Source: Sulfurimonas sp. | GTDB taxonomy: Bacteria > Campylobacterota > Campylobacteria > Campylobacterales > Sulfurimonadaceae | DNA length: 14,558 bases | Assembly (NCBI GenBank): GCA_030646745.1 | Contig: JAUSKV010000152.1 | Location: 1-14,558, forward strand | Direction of reading: 5' to 3' | Shown: positions 6,479 to 13,802 of the stretch, one piece after another | Layout: each line of letters starts with the position of its first letter | Numbering within the stretch: the stretch's first letter is position 1 | The notes under the pieces: generated by a model | The model's database searches: none | What the model saw: the letters and a program-made list of their open reading frames with translations, nothing else | Told to the model about the DNA's origin: nothing | Program-made: the position numbers and the translations under genes

Positions 6479-7696
6479 ATGAGAAGAATAGTTGTAACTG
6501 GTATGGGTATGATAAATGCAGTAGGTCATGATAAAGAGAGTTCTTTTAAGGCGATATGTGACGGGGCATGCGGAATTGATATGATAACTATTTTCGACCC
6601 AACAGATTTCAGCGTAAAAATTGCAGGTGAAGTAAAAGATTTTAATCCTGAGACAGTTATGCACCCAAAAGAGGTTAAAAAAGCGGACAGATTTATTCAT
6701 CTTGGACTTAAAGCTGCGCAAGAGGCCATGATAGATGCCAATTTGCCGGAAGATACTGACATGGAGAGATTTGGTGTGAGTGCCGGTTCCGGAATCGGCG
6801 GGCTTTCTGCTATTGAGCGAAATTCTATCATTCTTGAAACAAAAGGGTCTCGTAGAATTTCTCCATTTTTTATTCCTTCTGCTCTTGTAAACATGCTTGG
6901 CGGCTTTGTCTCGATTGAACATGGAACAAAAGGTCCAAACCTCTCAAGCGTTACGGCTTGTGCGGCGGGTACGCATGCAATAAGCGAAGCATGTAAAACT
7001 ATCATCTGCAATGGTGCTGAAAAAATGCTTGTAGTAGCTGCAGAATCTGCAATTACGGGTGTTGGAATAGGTGGTTTTGCCGCTATGAAAGCACTCTCAA
7101 CAAGAAATGACGACCCTAAAAAATCATCTCGCCCTTTTGACGCAGGTAGAGATGGTTTTGTTATGGGCGAGGGCGCAGCTGCTCTTGTTTTAGAAGAGTA
7201 TGAAAGTGCCGTTGCAAGAGGTGCTAGAATATATGGAGAAATCATAGGTTTTGGAGAAAGCGGTGATGCAAGCCATATTACAACTCCAAGTCTTGATGGT
7301 CCGGCTCGTGCTATGAAGGCCGCATATAAAATGGCGGGTGAGCCAAAACTCGACTATGTAAATGCACATGGAACAAGCACACCGATAAATGATAAAAATG
7401 AAACGGCAGCAGTAAAAGATTTACTTGGCGGAAAAGAGAATTGTCCTCCGATGAGTTCAATCAAAGGTCAAATTGGTCACTGTTTAGGCGCGGCCGGGGG
7501 GATTGAAGCGGTTACATGTTTGATGGCTATGCGAGATGGAATTATTCCTCCGACTATAAACTATGAAATGCCGGATGAAAATTGTGATTTGGATATTGTT
7601 CCAAATGTAGCAAGAAGAGCTGAATTAAATATTGTTATGAGTAACTCTTTTGGGTTTGGCGGCACAAACGGCGTGTTAATTTTTAAAAAAATCTAA
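6479..7696 (+). CDS. fabF: 3-oxoacyl-[acyl carrier protein] synthase II
   Basis: Condenses malonyl-ACP with acyl-ACP to lengthen fatty acids by two carbons. The 405-residue thiolase-fold enzyme has the Cys-His-His triad of the family: Cys161 in VTACAAGTH, His297 in NAHGTST and His334 in GQIGHCLGAAG. The gating motif GFGGTNG is near the C-terminus (392-398). I chose the ATG at 6479 (MRRIVVTGMGM): it gives the usual FabF N-terminus, and a GGAGA ribosome site lies seven bases before it. An in-frame ATG at 6464 would add five residues but overlaps that ribosome site. accA follows 17 bases after the stop. Confidence 0.96.
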   Translation: MRRIVVTGMGMINAVGHDKESSFKAICDGACGIDMITIFDPTDFSVKIAGEVKDFNPETVMHPKEVKKADRFIHLGLKAAQEAMIDANLPEDTDMERFGVSAGSGIGGLSAIERNSIILETKGSRRISPFFIPSALVNMLGGFVSIEHGTKGPNLSSVTACAAGTHAISEACKTIICNGAEKMLVVAAESAITGVGIGGFAAMKALSTRNDDPKKSSRPFDAGRDGFVMGEGAAALVLEEYESAVARGARIYGEIIGFGESGDASHITTPSLDGPARAMKAAYKMAGEPKLDYVNAHGTSTPINDKNETAAVKDLLGGKENCPPMSSIKGQIGHCLGAAGGIEAVTCLMAMRDGIIPPTINYEMPDENCDLDIVPNVARRAELNIVMSNSFGFGGTNGVLIFKKI

Positions 7697-7713
7697 AAGT
7701 GTAAGGATTTAAT

Positions 7714-8649
7714 TTGGCTACATATTTAGATTTTGAATTAAAAATAAAAAACATTCAAGAAGATATTGTCTCTGCACAGATTCGTCATGACGAGCATGCA
7801 GCGGAGATTCTTCAAAAATCATTAGAAAAAGAAGTTGCAAAAACTTATAAAAATTTATCAGATTTTCAAAAACTTCAACTGGCCCGCCATGCAGATAGAC
7901 CTTATGCCCTCGATTATATTAATTTACTAATGCGCGACAAGTATGAGCTTCATGGGGATAGACATTTCCGTGATGATGCCGCAATCATATGCTATATCGG
8001 ATATATAGCCGATGAAAAGGTTATGGTAATCGGTGAGCAAAAAGGTCGCGGTACTAAAAATAAATTAAAGAGAAACTTTGGTATGCCACATCCTGAGGGG
8101 TACAGAAAGGCTCTTCGAGTTGCCAAAATGGCCGAGAAGTTTAATATTCCTGTTTTGATGCTTATCGATACTCCGGGTGCATATCCTGGACTTGGCGCTG
8201 AAGAGAGAAATCAGAGTGAGGCGATAGCTAGAAATTTATTGGAATTTGCCGAACTCAAAACTGAGACAATCTCTATAGTAATCGGTGAAGGTGGAAGCGG
8301 TGGCGCTTTAGCCATCGGTGTAGCTGATAGACTAGCCATGATGCGATATTCTGTTTTTAGTGTTATCTCGCCTGAGGGGTGTTCTGCAATTTTATGGAAT
8401 GACCCTACAAAAGCAGAAGCCGCGACGAACGCTATGAAAATAACAAGTCAGGATTTAAAAGAGTTAAAGTTAATTGACGATGTAATAAATGAGCCTCTCA
8501 TCGGTGCGCATCGCGATAAAGACAGCAGTGCAGCGGCGATAGCCGACTATTTTTTAAGTGAACTGAAAAAACTTCGCCAAATGAGTAGCCAAGAGAGAAT
8601 GGATGCAAGGTATAAAAAACTTGTTGGCGTGGGTGCTTATTCAGAGTAA
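7714..8649 (+). CDS. accA: Acetyl-CoA carboxylase carboxyltransferase subunit alpha
   Basis: With AccD it transfers the carboxyl group from biotin on AccB to acetyl-CoA, making malonyl-CoA for the FabF reaction encoded next door. The 311-residue crotonase-fold protein has a helical N-terminus (1-60) and the conserved blocks [11 protein letters not shown] (78-88), GEQKGR (107-112), [15 protein letters not shown] (151-165) and [12 protein letters not shown] (191-202). The start is TTG at 7714, with TAAGGA six bases upstream; the product [11 protein letters not shown] fits the family's N-terminus. No accD is in this window, which is usual because accA and accD are often unlinked. Confidence 0.96.
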   Translation: MATYLDFELKIKNIQEDIVSAQIRHDEHAAEILQKSLEKEVAKTYKNLSDFQKLQLARHADRPYALDYINLLMRDKYELHGDRHFRDDAAIICYIGYIADEKVMVIGEQKGRGTKNKLKRNFGMPHPEGYRKALRVAKMAEKFNIPVLMLIDTPGAYPGLGAEERNQSEAIARNLLEFAELKTETISIVIGEGGSGGALAIGVADRLAMMRYSVFSVISPEGCSAILWNDPTKAEAATNAMKITSQDLKELKLIDDVINEPLIGAHRDKDSSAAAIADYFLSELKKLRQMSSQERMDARYKKLVGVGAYSE

Positions 8650-8668
8650 AAACTACTCTAAATTTTAT

Positions 8669-8745
8669 TTTACCACCCAAAATGGGCTTCGCTCATTTTG
8701 GGTGGTAAAGACACAAGTGTCCTTTACAATCCCCTAAAGCTTCGA
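8669..8745 (+). repeat. Structured dispersed element, copy 3
   Basis: Starts 19 bases after the accA stop. Parts in order: a long hairpin with a 16-bp perfect stem (8669-8684 with 8694-8709; TTTACCACCC... arm) extendable by three inner pairs around a TTC loop; a short hairpin GACAC-AA-GTGTC (8710-8721); and the core ACAATCCCCTAAAGCTTCGA (8726-8745), 18 of 20 bases identical to copy 1. The stem sequence is unrelated to copies 1 and 2, yet the position and order are the same. No terminal inverted repeats like those of copies 1 and 2 are seen. The hairpin has no T-run after it, so it is not an ordinary terminator. Confidence 0.7.
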
Positions 8746-8776
8746 GCATAAATGTTGGAGAGTTAGAAGGTTTTTG

Positions 8777-8806
8777 TGCATTGCTTTAAATGAATGCATT
8801 ATTTTT
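8777..8806 (+). terminator. Weak candidate terminator between accA and the exonuclease gene
   Basis: TGCATT (8777-8782) pairs with AATGCA (8793-8798) around a ten-base loop, followed by TTATTTTT. The stem is short and the loop long. It sits between convergent genes, where termination on both strands is expected. Confidence 0.3.
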
Positions 8807-8810
8807 GACA

Positions 8811-9611
8811 CTATTCTTCTTCTTGAGATTCTTTCATTGGGTCGAATTTCGGTCTTTTTAATCTTTTTGCCTCTTTTGAAAACTTTATCAAATCTTCGAT
8901 ATTATTAATATTTTCAGTAATATTTTCTAGTGACAGCTTAAAAAGTCCATAAGTAGTCATTACATCGCTCATGGCTCTATGATGCGTAGCATGCGAATTC
9001 AAATTGAGTGAATCATTAAGATAGGAGAGCGCATATCTGTAGGACACAACTGTTCTCTCTGCAAGAGCAAGTGAGCATAAACCTCTATTCAAAAGAGGTG
9101 CTAAACCAACCCTTGTGAGCATAGCAGAAATAAATTTGTAATCAAACTTTATATCATGCGCAACAAAAACAGTATCGCCTAAAAAATTTTTAAAATCATA
9201 GAGCACCTGTTTCATAGTGGGCGCACTGAGCGTATCTTCTACTTTTATGCCGGTTATGAGTGTGATATGTTCATTGATTTCTGAGCATTTGACAAGTGAT
9301 TCAAATCTGTCGGTAATAACGCCGTTTTTAACCTTCACGGCTGCTATCTCAATTATCTGGTGTTTATCATATTTTGAGCCGTTTGTCTCAATATCCACAA
9401 TACAAAACTCTGCCTTATCCATAGGAATAAATTTAGTCTCAAAATAAAAATACCCTTGATGTTTCGTAAGTTTTAACCCTTGTGCATGCCACAGTTCGAT
9501 AAACAGGGTTAAATCCTCATTTACCTGTCTTTTCATCGCATCAAGACCGAGTCCGCTAGAAGAGAGCCTTGAGATACTTTTGGCATCTAAATGAAAGTTA
9601 TTATCTAGCAT
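8811..9611 (-). CDS. DEDDh 3'-5' exonuclease, DNA polymerase III epsilon (DnaQ)-like
   Basis: A 266-residue protein with a DnaQ-like exonuclease domain at about residues 65-230. All three Exo motifs are present: Exo I FCIVDIETNG (Asp73, Glu75), Exo II FVAHDIKFDY (Asp153) and Exo III HHRAMSDVMTT (His211, Asp216). They supply the metal ligands and the general base. The extra N-terminal 60 residues and a charged C-terminus are not part of the catalytic core. Proofreading is the likely role, but a stand-alone DNA- or RNA-trimming role is possible. I use the ATG at 9611, overlapping the trpF end by 11 bases; a TTG at 9665 would add 18 residues inside trpF with no ribosome site. It is last in the rpe-trpF run. 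Confidence 0.85.
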   Translation of the reverse strand: MLDNNFHLDAKSISRLSSSGLGLDAMKRQVNEDLTLFIELWHAQGLKLTKHQGYFYFETKFIPMDKAEFCIVDIETNGSKYDKHQIIEIAAVKVKNGVITDRFESLVKCSEINEHITLITGIKVEDTLSAPTMKQVLYDFKNFLGDTVFVAHDIKFDYKFISAMLTRVGLAPLLNRGLCSLALAERTVVSYRYALSYLNDSLNLNSHATHHRAMSDVMTTYGLFKLSLENITENINNIEDLIKFSKEAKRLKRPKFDPMKESQEEE

Positions 9612-10185
9612 TAGCAATAAACTCTTTAACTTTTTTATGATTTTTAACTCCGTGGGAGGCTTCAACGCCGCTGCTTACATCCACACCATAAAAGCCATAC
9701 TCTTTTAATGAGGCTACATTCTCAGGGTTAAGTCCACCTGCAAGAACTATTTTAGAACAGTCAATATCTTTAAACCACTCAATATTTAATCTTTTTCCTG
9801 AACCGCCATAGGCTTCGCAATAGGCATCCACTAATCTATACTCATCACTAAAAGTTAAGATATCCTCTCTCTCTTTTGCTCTAGTAACTTTAATGTGAGG
9901 AATTTTTAGCTCTTCATATAGTTTTTCAGAGGCTTCAAAGTGTATTTGGGCGAGAGTCGCTCCAACTTCTTGACAAATAGAGTTGATTGTATTGGCATCG
10001 GCATTAACAAAGAGAGCAACTTTTTCTACAAATGGGGGAAGGTTTTTTATAATCTCTTTTGCATGCGAAACTGTAATAAACCTTGGAGATGCTTCATAAA
10101 ATACAAAACCAAGTGCATCTGCACCTGCGTTAATAGCAACCATGGCATCTTCAAAGGAAGTGATTCCGCAAATTTTACATTTCAT
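9601..10185 (-). CDS. trpF: Phosphoribosylanthranilate isomerase
   Basis: Catalyses the Amadori rearrangement of phosphoribosylanthranilate in tryptophan synthesis. The 194-residue TIM barrel has catalytic Cys6 in KICGIT, catalytic Asp120 in LVDAY, the GGSGK loop (127-131) and the phosphate-binding segments LAGGL (148-152) and VDVSSGVE (168-175). Its ATG lies one base after the rpe stop, and its 3' end overlaps the exonuclease start, so the three genes are probably one transcript. No other trp gene is present here, so trpF is separated from the rest of the pathway. Confidence 0.95.
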   Translation of the reverse strand: MKCKICGITSFEDAMVAINAGADALGFVFYEASPRFITVSHAKEIIKNLPPFVEKVALFVNADANTINSICQEVGATLAQIHFEASEKLYEELKIPHIKVTRAKEREDILTFSDEYRLVDAYCEAYGGSGKRLNIEWFKDIDCSKIVLAGGLNPENVASLKEYGFYGVDVSSGVEASHGVKNHKKVKEFIANAR

Positions 10186-10186
10186 G

Positions 10187-10828
10187 TTATATCTGCAAGC
10201 TCTCTATAGCTTCTTTTTTGTTTGCATGGTTAAACACATAGCTTCCTGCAACTACAATATCAACGCCGGCATCACGAAGCATGTGGATGTTTTTATCAGT
10301 GACGCCGCCATCTACTTCTATAAGACAGTTGGGATTGATTCTGTTTCTCATCTCACTCAGTTTTGCAGCTTTTGGGATTACACTCTCAATAAAGCTTTGA
10401 CCGCCGAAACCTGGGTTTACGCTCATAAGTAAAACCATGTCCAAGTCGGCGAGCAGATACTCAACGCTCTCAGGCGGAGTGTGCGGGTTTAAAACAATTG
10501 CAGGTTTTATTCCTAGAGAGCGAATTTTTTGAATAAGTCTATGGGGATGCTTCTCCTCTTCGATATGAAAAGAGATATATTCAGGTTTAAGCGAGGCAAA
10601 AAGGTCAACAAAAAATGTGTTGTTTTCAACCATGAGATGAATATCAAGAGGTTTTGTGGCACATGCTGCAATTGCACTTACAACTACGGGTCCAATTGTC
10701 AGGTTTGGAACAAAGTGCCCATCCATAACATCCACATGAACTAAGTCACAACCAGCATTACAAATAGATTCTATATCTCTTTGTAAATTTCCAAAATCAG
10801 CAGACAATACACTAGGAGCTACAAGCAT
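10187..10828 (-). CDS. rpe: Ribulose-phosphate 3-epimerase
   Basis: Interconverts ribulose 5-phosphate and xylulose 5-phosphate in the pentose phosphate pathway (and the Calvin cycle where present). The 213-residue TIM barrel has the expected metal ligands: His31 and Asp33 in HVDVMDGHFVPN, His64 in DIHLMV and Asp173 in EVDGGV. The phosphate-binding VNPGFGGQSF (137-146) and VVAGSYVF (192-199) are intact. ATG at 10828 is preceded by AAAGGAAAG. It heads a minus-strand run with trpF and the exonuclease. Repeat copy 2 lies 37 bases upstream, so the promoter must lie in this gap, within the element, or further back. Confidence 0.96.
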   Translation of the reverse strand: MLVAPSVLSADFGNLQRDIESICNAGCDLVHVDVMDGHFVPNLTIGPVVVSAIAACATKPLDIHLMVENNTFFVDLFASLKPEYISFHIEEEKHPHRLIQKIRSLGIKPAIVLNPHTPPESVEYLLADLDMVLLMSVNPGFGGQSFIESVIPKAAKLSEMRNRINPNCLIEVDGGVTDKNIHMLRDAGVDIVVAGSYVFNHANKKEAIESLQI

Positions 10829-10865
10829 TGCTTTCCTTTTTTTATTTTTAAAATACTAATATTAT

Positions 10866-11045
10866 GACCTTACGCACTTTTGTAAAAAAAAGTGAATATC
10901 TTCTAAATCTCGAAAAACTTGTTTTACTAAAGAAACATTTTCGCTCTGCGAAAAGCGATTCTCTTGTTTTCGTAGCTTTAGGGTGGTTACAAGGGACATC
11001 TTCCCTGCCACTAAAACGGACGCGTTCGTTTTAGTGCGTAACATC
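10866..11045 (-). repeat. Structured dispersed element, copy 2, with terminal inverted repeats
   Basis: A 180-bp element read on the minus strand. The ends are GATGTTACGCAC (11045-11034) and, inverted, GACCTTACGCAC (10866-10877 on the plus strand), matching at 10 of 12 bases. Parts in order: a 28-bp near-perfect palindrome (11036-11009), centred on GGACGCGT like copy 1; a hairpin AGGGA..TCCCT (11006-10992); and the core ending CCCTAAAGCTACGAAAA, of which 17 bases are identical to copy 1 (from 10983 down). An expanded third-hairpin region follows, with an inner TTTTCGC-TCT-GCGAAAA stem (10938-10954). GTTTTTCGAGA then matches copy 1 again. It lies 46 bases after the STAS/CheX gene stop. Confidence 0.78.
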
Positions 11046-11091
11046 AGTTATATTTTCGGAATTTTACTATCTTAGTGGTAAGAAGACGCTT

Positions 11092-12486
11092 TTATCTAGT
11101 TAAGAAAAACAGAAATTTATCTCCGCTAAATGTTAAGTCAACTTGAACGCCTCTTCTGTCGCTTATAATTTCAAGAAGACCATCCACCGTAGGGTATGTT
11201 CTTGGAAGTGTAATGTCAACACTAATATTTTTATCAGCGAGAAGCGTTTTTAGCTTGCCGCCTACAATGTTAACAAGCTCTGCCAATGTATCAAGAATCA
11301 GTTCAGTGTCATCCGTTTGCTCGCCTATGAGTAGCTCACACGCTTTTTTTGCTATATTTTTTGGGAAAATCAGAATAACCATCCCGTCCATATCACCGTA
11401 AAAGCCTATAGAACTGGCTATTTTATCTCTTTTATCTTCAATTATTATCTCATGTATTTCTGCTGATTCTTTTATAGCTTTTGAGTTTGTCATCATCTCG
11501 AGAGTCGTAATAGTTGCATGAATAAAATTTGGAAGCTCAACCACGATGAGTTTATTTATAAGTCGTTTATTTTTAATATTTGAAGCACTGCTCGCACCCA
11601 GCTCTGCAAGCAACAATTTGTTTTTTAAAATATCATCCATCTGCTCATAAAATAGTATTCCGGCATCCTCCATAGTGTCTTTGAAAGTTTTCGGTGTTTT
11701 ATCAAATACCATTCCTACAAAACAGATATTTGCATTATACTCAGCAGCTGAACTTGCAAGTTTTGAGAAAAAATTGAGCGCATGTACATTCATACTAACA
11801 ACTCGGTAGGCATCAAATATAAAGAGTCTAAACCCGACATTTAAAGAATTCAGGTGGTAAGCAATATTAAAATTATTTCCTATTTCAGCATCTAAAAATG
11901 ATGATATCGTATAAATAATCGCATTTCCTGTTACTCTAGTCGCAACTTTTTGTCCAATTTGCCCTATAAAAGTATTTTTAATTATATTATCGTAGGCATT
12001 TTTATTTGAACACTTGAGTGCAAAATCCTCTTTACTTTGGGCTATTATAGGATTATGCCCGTTGTCATGCAACTCTATTGCCATGGCTGAACGTTGAGAC
12101 TTATCCTCGCTAAAGAGTAAAACATTTTTACTTTGATTTTTAAAACTTGAAGTAAATAGAGCAGCTGTTTCTTGAGTGTTAAAGAGAGAAAAGTTCATAT
12201 CATTTTTATAAAAATTATTAATTGCATCAAATTTTTTAGTATCGTAGTCGCAAAAGCCTACTGTGGTGTGGTTTTGCAGACGCATTTTTGAAAACATTTT
12301 TACAAATGCATCTAGCCCGTTTCTGTTAAAAAAGATAACTCTTTTAAGGGAAACTAAAACCATGTCAACTTTGAGTTTAAGAGTAGCGTCAATATCTTCT
12401 ATTGTCAAAAATGCCGAGGTGCTATTTCCATCCAAAAATCCCTGAGGCGAGAATATAGCCATACCGTCTTTTACTGTGGCTCTCAT
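11092..12486 (-). CDS. Multi-domain regulator: STAS-like, receiver-like, STAS-like, CheX-like phosphatase domain
   Basis: A 464-residue cytoplasmic protein without membrane segments. Residues 1-110 look like a STAS domain (DGMAIFSPQGFLD, then VDMVLVSLKRVIFFNRNGLDAFVKMF). Residues 120-175 resemble the first half of a response-regulator receiver (NVLLFSEDKSQRSAMAIELHD) but without a clear phospho-acceptor Asp (YDNIIKN). Residues 185-290 look like a second STAS-type fold (GFRLFIFDAYRVVSMNVHALNFF). Residues 315-464 match CheX, a CheY-P phosphatase: the motif LAELVNIVGG supplies the Glu-x-x-Asn pair, E403 and N406. Its ATG overlaps the HDOD gene's TGA (ATGA), so the two are co-translated. It probably acts in chemotaxis or another phospho-signalling pathway. 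The CheX call is firm; the first three domains are inferred from pattern. Confidence 0.8.
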   Translation of the reverse strand: MRATVKDGMAIFSPQGFLDGNSTSAFLTIEDIDATLKLKVDMVLVSLKRVIFFNRNGLDAFVKMFSKMRLQNHTTVGFCDYDTKKFDAINNFYKNDMNFSLFNTQETAALFTSSFKNQSKNVLLFSEDKSQRSAMAIELHDNGHNPIIAQSKEDFALKCSNKNAYDNIIKNTFIGQIGQKVATRVTGNAIIYTISSFLDAEIGNNFNIAYHLNSLNVGFRLFIFDAYRVVSMNVHALNFFSKLASSAAEYNANICFVGMVFDKTPKTFKDTMEDAGILFYEQMDDILKNKLLLAELGASSASNIKNKRLINKLIVVELPNFIHATITTLEMMTNSKAIKESAEIHEIIIEDKRDKIASSIGFYGDMDGMVILIFPKNIAKKACELLIGEQTDDTELILDTLAELVNIVGGKLKTLLADKNISVDITLPRTYPTVDGLLEIISDRRGVQVDLTFSGDKFLFFLTR

Positions 12487-13265
12487 GCTATCTTCATAAG
12501 TTTTGCAAAATCGTCATAAATATCAGAAACAAAATCTATTTGAAAATCTATAAAGTTATTGAGTCCGGCCTTTACGTATATTGGCTGAGAAAGTTCATAA
12601 AAGAGTAGAAGGTGCATCCATTTTGCAAGAGTGTTAATAGACTTATCTTTGGAAGGCTTAATTCCTGAAGATGCTTGAACAACTTTGGCTATTTTATCCG
12701 GCATTTCCCATTTTTCTGCAATAAATTCACATATATCAAAGAGATCTTCATCGCAAAGACGAAATAATATTGTGTTTAAATCAAGGTCATGCACACTTCT
12801 AAGAAGCATCACATCTTTGATTTTCTCATTAAAAAGAGCCTCTGCAACAATTATACTGGCAGGAAGAAGAGTAATCGCACTCTCCATCTCTTTGTCGGAT
12901 ATATTTAGATGTGTTAATATAGTTTTCCAATTTAAAGAGAGATTTGCCTGCAGGTCATGAAAAGAGGATGCAGTAAGCTTAAATAAAACCCATTTTTTCG
13001 GGGATAAAAGAGTCATCATATAGTTGTAAACAGTTTGCTGAGAACTAGAAACGCCTAGTATCCCAAATATCTGAGAAATGTCATTTATCTCATTTTTAAA
13101 ACCATAGATAGGTTTATTTACAATATTTTTTAAGTATGCTTTAAGCGCCAAATCTTCAACTGCCACATGTGAAGCTCTAATAAGTTCGCCACAATTTAAA
13201 AGTGAAAGAGTCTCTCTCAACGCTTTTGGAGCCGGAGGAATTTTGTCGATGTAAAAATCAATCAT
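12483..13265 (-). CDS. HDOD-domain protein
   Basis: A 260-residue protein. The HDOD domain, a catalytically dead relative of HD phosphohydrolases, begins with IPPAPKALRETLSLLN. It runs through the typical VEDLALKAYLKNIVNKPIYGF and ISQIFGILG and continues as an all-helical fold to about residue 200. No HD metal pair is seen, as expected for the family. HDOD proteins in Campylobacterota and other flagellated bacteria are regulatory and often linked to motility. Overlap by ATGA with the CheX-containing gene supports a shared signalling job. I prefer the ATG at 13265, since a -10 box at 13300-13295 would leave only a very short leader for the in-frame TTG at 13280 (five residues longer). Confidence 0.82.
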   Translation of the reverse strand: MIDFYIDKIPPAPKALRETLSLLNCGELIRASHVAVEDLALKAYLKNIVNKPIYGFKNEINDISQIFGILGVSSSQQTVYNYMMTLLSPKKWVLFKLTASSFHDLQANLSLNWKTILTHLNISDKEMESAITLLPASIIVAEALFNEKIKDVMLLRSVHDLDLNTILFRLCDEDLFDICEFIAEKWEMPDKIAKVVQASSGIKPSKDKSINTLAKWMHLLLFYELSQPIYVKAGLNNFIDFQIDFVSDIYDDFAKLMKIA

Positions 13266-13294
13266 ATCTTTTGTTATCAATGTTGGCTGCTTTT

Positions 13295-13300
13295 ATTATA
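13295..13300 (-). promoter_or_regulatory. Candidate -10 box for the HDOD-CheX operon
   Basis: TATAAT on the minus strand, about 30 bases ahead of the ATG at 13265, in AT-rich DNA. No clear -35 is seen. It points away from the rpmB promoter in the same divergent gap. Confidence 0.4.
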
Positions 13301-13375
13301 TTTCGTGCATTTTAACTTTTTAATCATAAAATATATATAAATTCAGAAAATTGCACACTATTTATCTAGCTTAAG

Positions 13376-13403
13376 TTGTACTTTTGCTTTGAGCTGATAT
13401 AAT
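13376..13403 (+). promoter_or_regulatory. rpmB promoter
   Basis: TTGTAC (13376-13381), a 16-base spacer and a perfect TATAAT (13398-13403), 35 bases ahead of the rpmB ATG. This is the best sigma-70-like match in the window, as expected for a ribosomal protein gene. Confidence 0.65.
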
Positions 13404-13438
13404 CCGCAACTTTAAAAACCTAAATAAGGAAGCTGAAT

Positions 13439-13627
13439 ATGGCAAGAAAATGTGCTATTAGTGGTAAAGGCCCAATGAGTGGAAACAATGTTTCTCACGC
13501 TAAAAACAGAACAAAGCGTCGTTTTTTACTAAACTTAAGAGCTGTTCGTATCACTTTAGAAGATGGTACTACAAAAAAAATCAAAATCTCTGCAAGAGAA
13601 TTGCGTACTCTTAAAAAAGTTTCTTAA
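13439..13627 (+). CDS. rpmB: 50S ribosomal protein L28
   Basis: A small basic protein of the large ribosomal subunit, 62 residues. The N-terminus [20 protein letters not shown] and the following [12 protein letters not shown] are diagnostic. Only one cysteine (Cys5) is present and the zinc-binding cysteine pairs of other L28 versions are missing, so this is a zinc-free form. AAGGAAG precedes the ATG. It appears to be transcribed alone from its own promoter. Confidence 0.96.
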   Translation: MARKCAISGKGPMSGNNVSHAKNRTKRRFLLNLRAVRITLEDGTTKKIKISARELRTLKKVS

Positions 13628-13641
13628 AAACAACTAAGAAA

Positions 13642-13708
13642 CTACGCCTTCTCTGAAGATTTGTAGCTTTCTAATCGGGAGTTCGCTCCCAGAACCCTCC
13701 TAAAACTT
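13642..13708 (+). repeat. Possible divergent copy 4 of the structured element
   Basis: Starts 15 bases after the rpmB stop. An interrupted hairpin (CTAC 13642-13645 with GTAG 13663-13666; CTTC 13648-13651 with GAAG 13655-13658) is followed by GGGAG-TTCG-CTCCC (13677-13690), then AGAACCCTCCTAAAACTTTC (13691-13710), which resembles the family core with a one-base insertion. GTAGCTTT at 13663-13670 also matches the core in reverse, so the alignment is ambiguous. The stable TTCG-loop hairpin could instead be part of an rpmB terminator, although no T-run follows. Confidence 0.4.
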
Positions 13709-13762
13709 TCAATCTACATGTCAAATAAGTCGTGAAGTAATCAAAAAACACCGATATTACAA

Positions 13763-13768
13763 TATAAT
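13763..13768 (+). promoter_or_regulatory. Candidate -10 box for argJ
   Basis: TATAAT 40 bases ahead of the TTG start of argJ, in the gap after the rpmB-linked hairpins. No clear -35 is seen and no ARG-box-like palindrome was recognised. Confidence 0.45.
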
Positions 13769-13802
13769 AACTAAGAAAAAAAATAAGCATAGGAGTTCGA
13801 AT

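Noticed and set aside
6425..6922. Minus-strand frame of 165 codons over the fabF start
   Set aside because: It is antisense to the conserved FabF N-terminus and reads as a shadow with no family features.
6697..7245. Minus-strand frame of 182 codons inside fabF
   Set aside because: Serine-, alanine- and proline-rich translation typical of an antisense shadow of a well-conserved gene.
8669..8709. Long hairpin after accA as an ordinary Rho-independent terminator
   Set aside because: No T-run follows on either strand, and the hairpin is part of the shared element layout.
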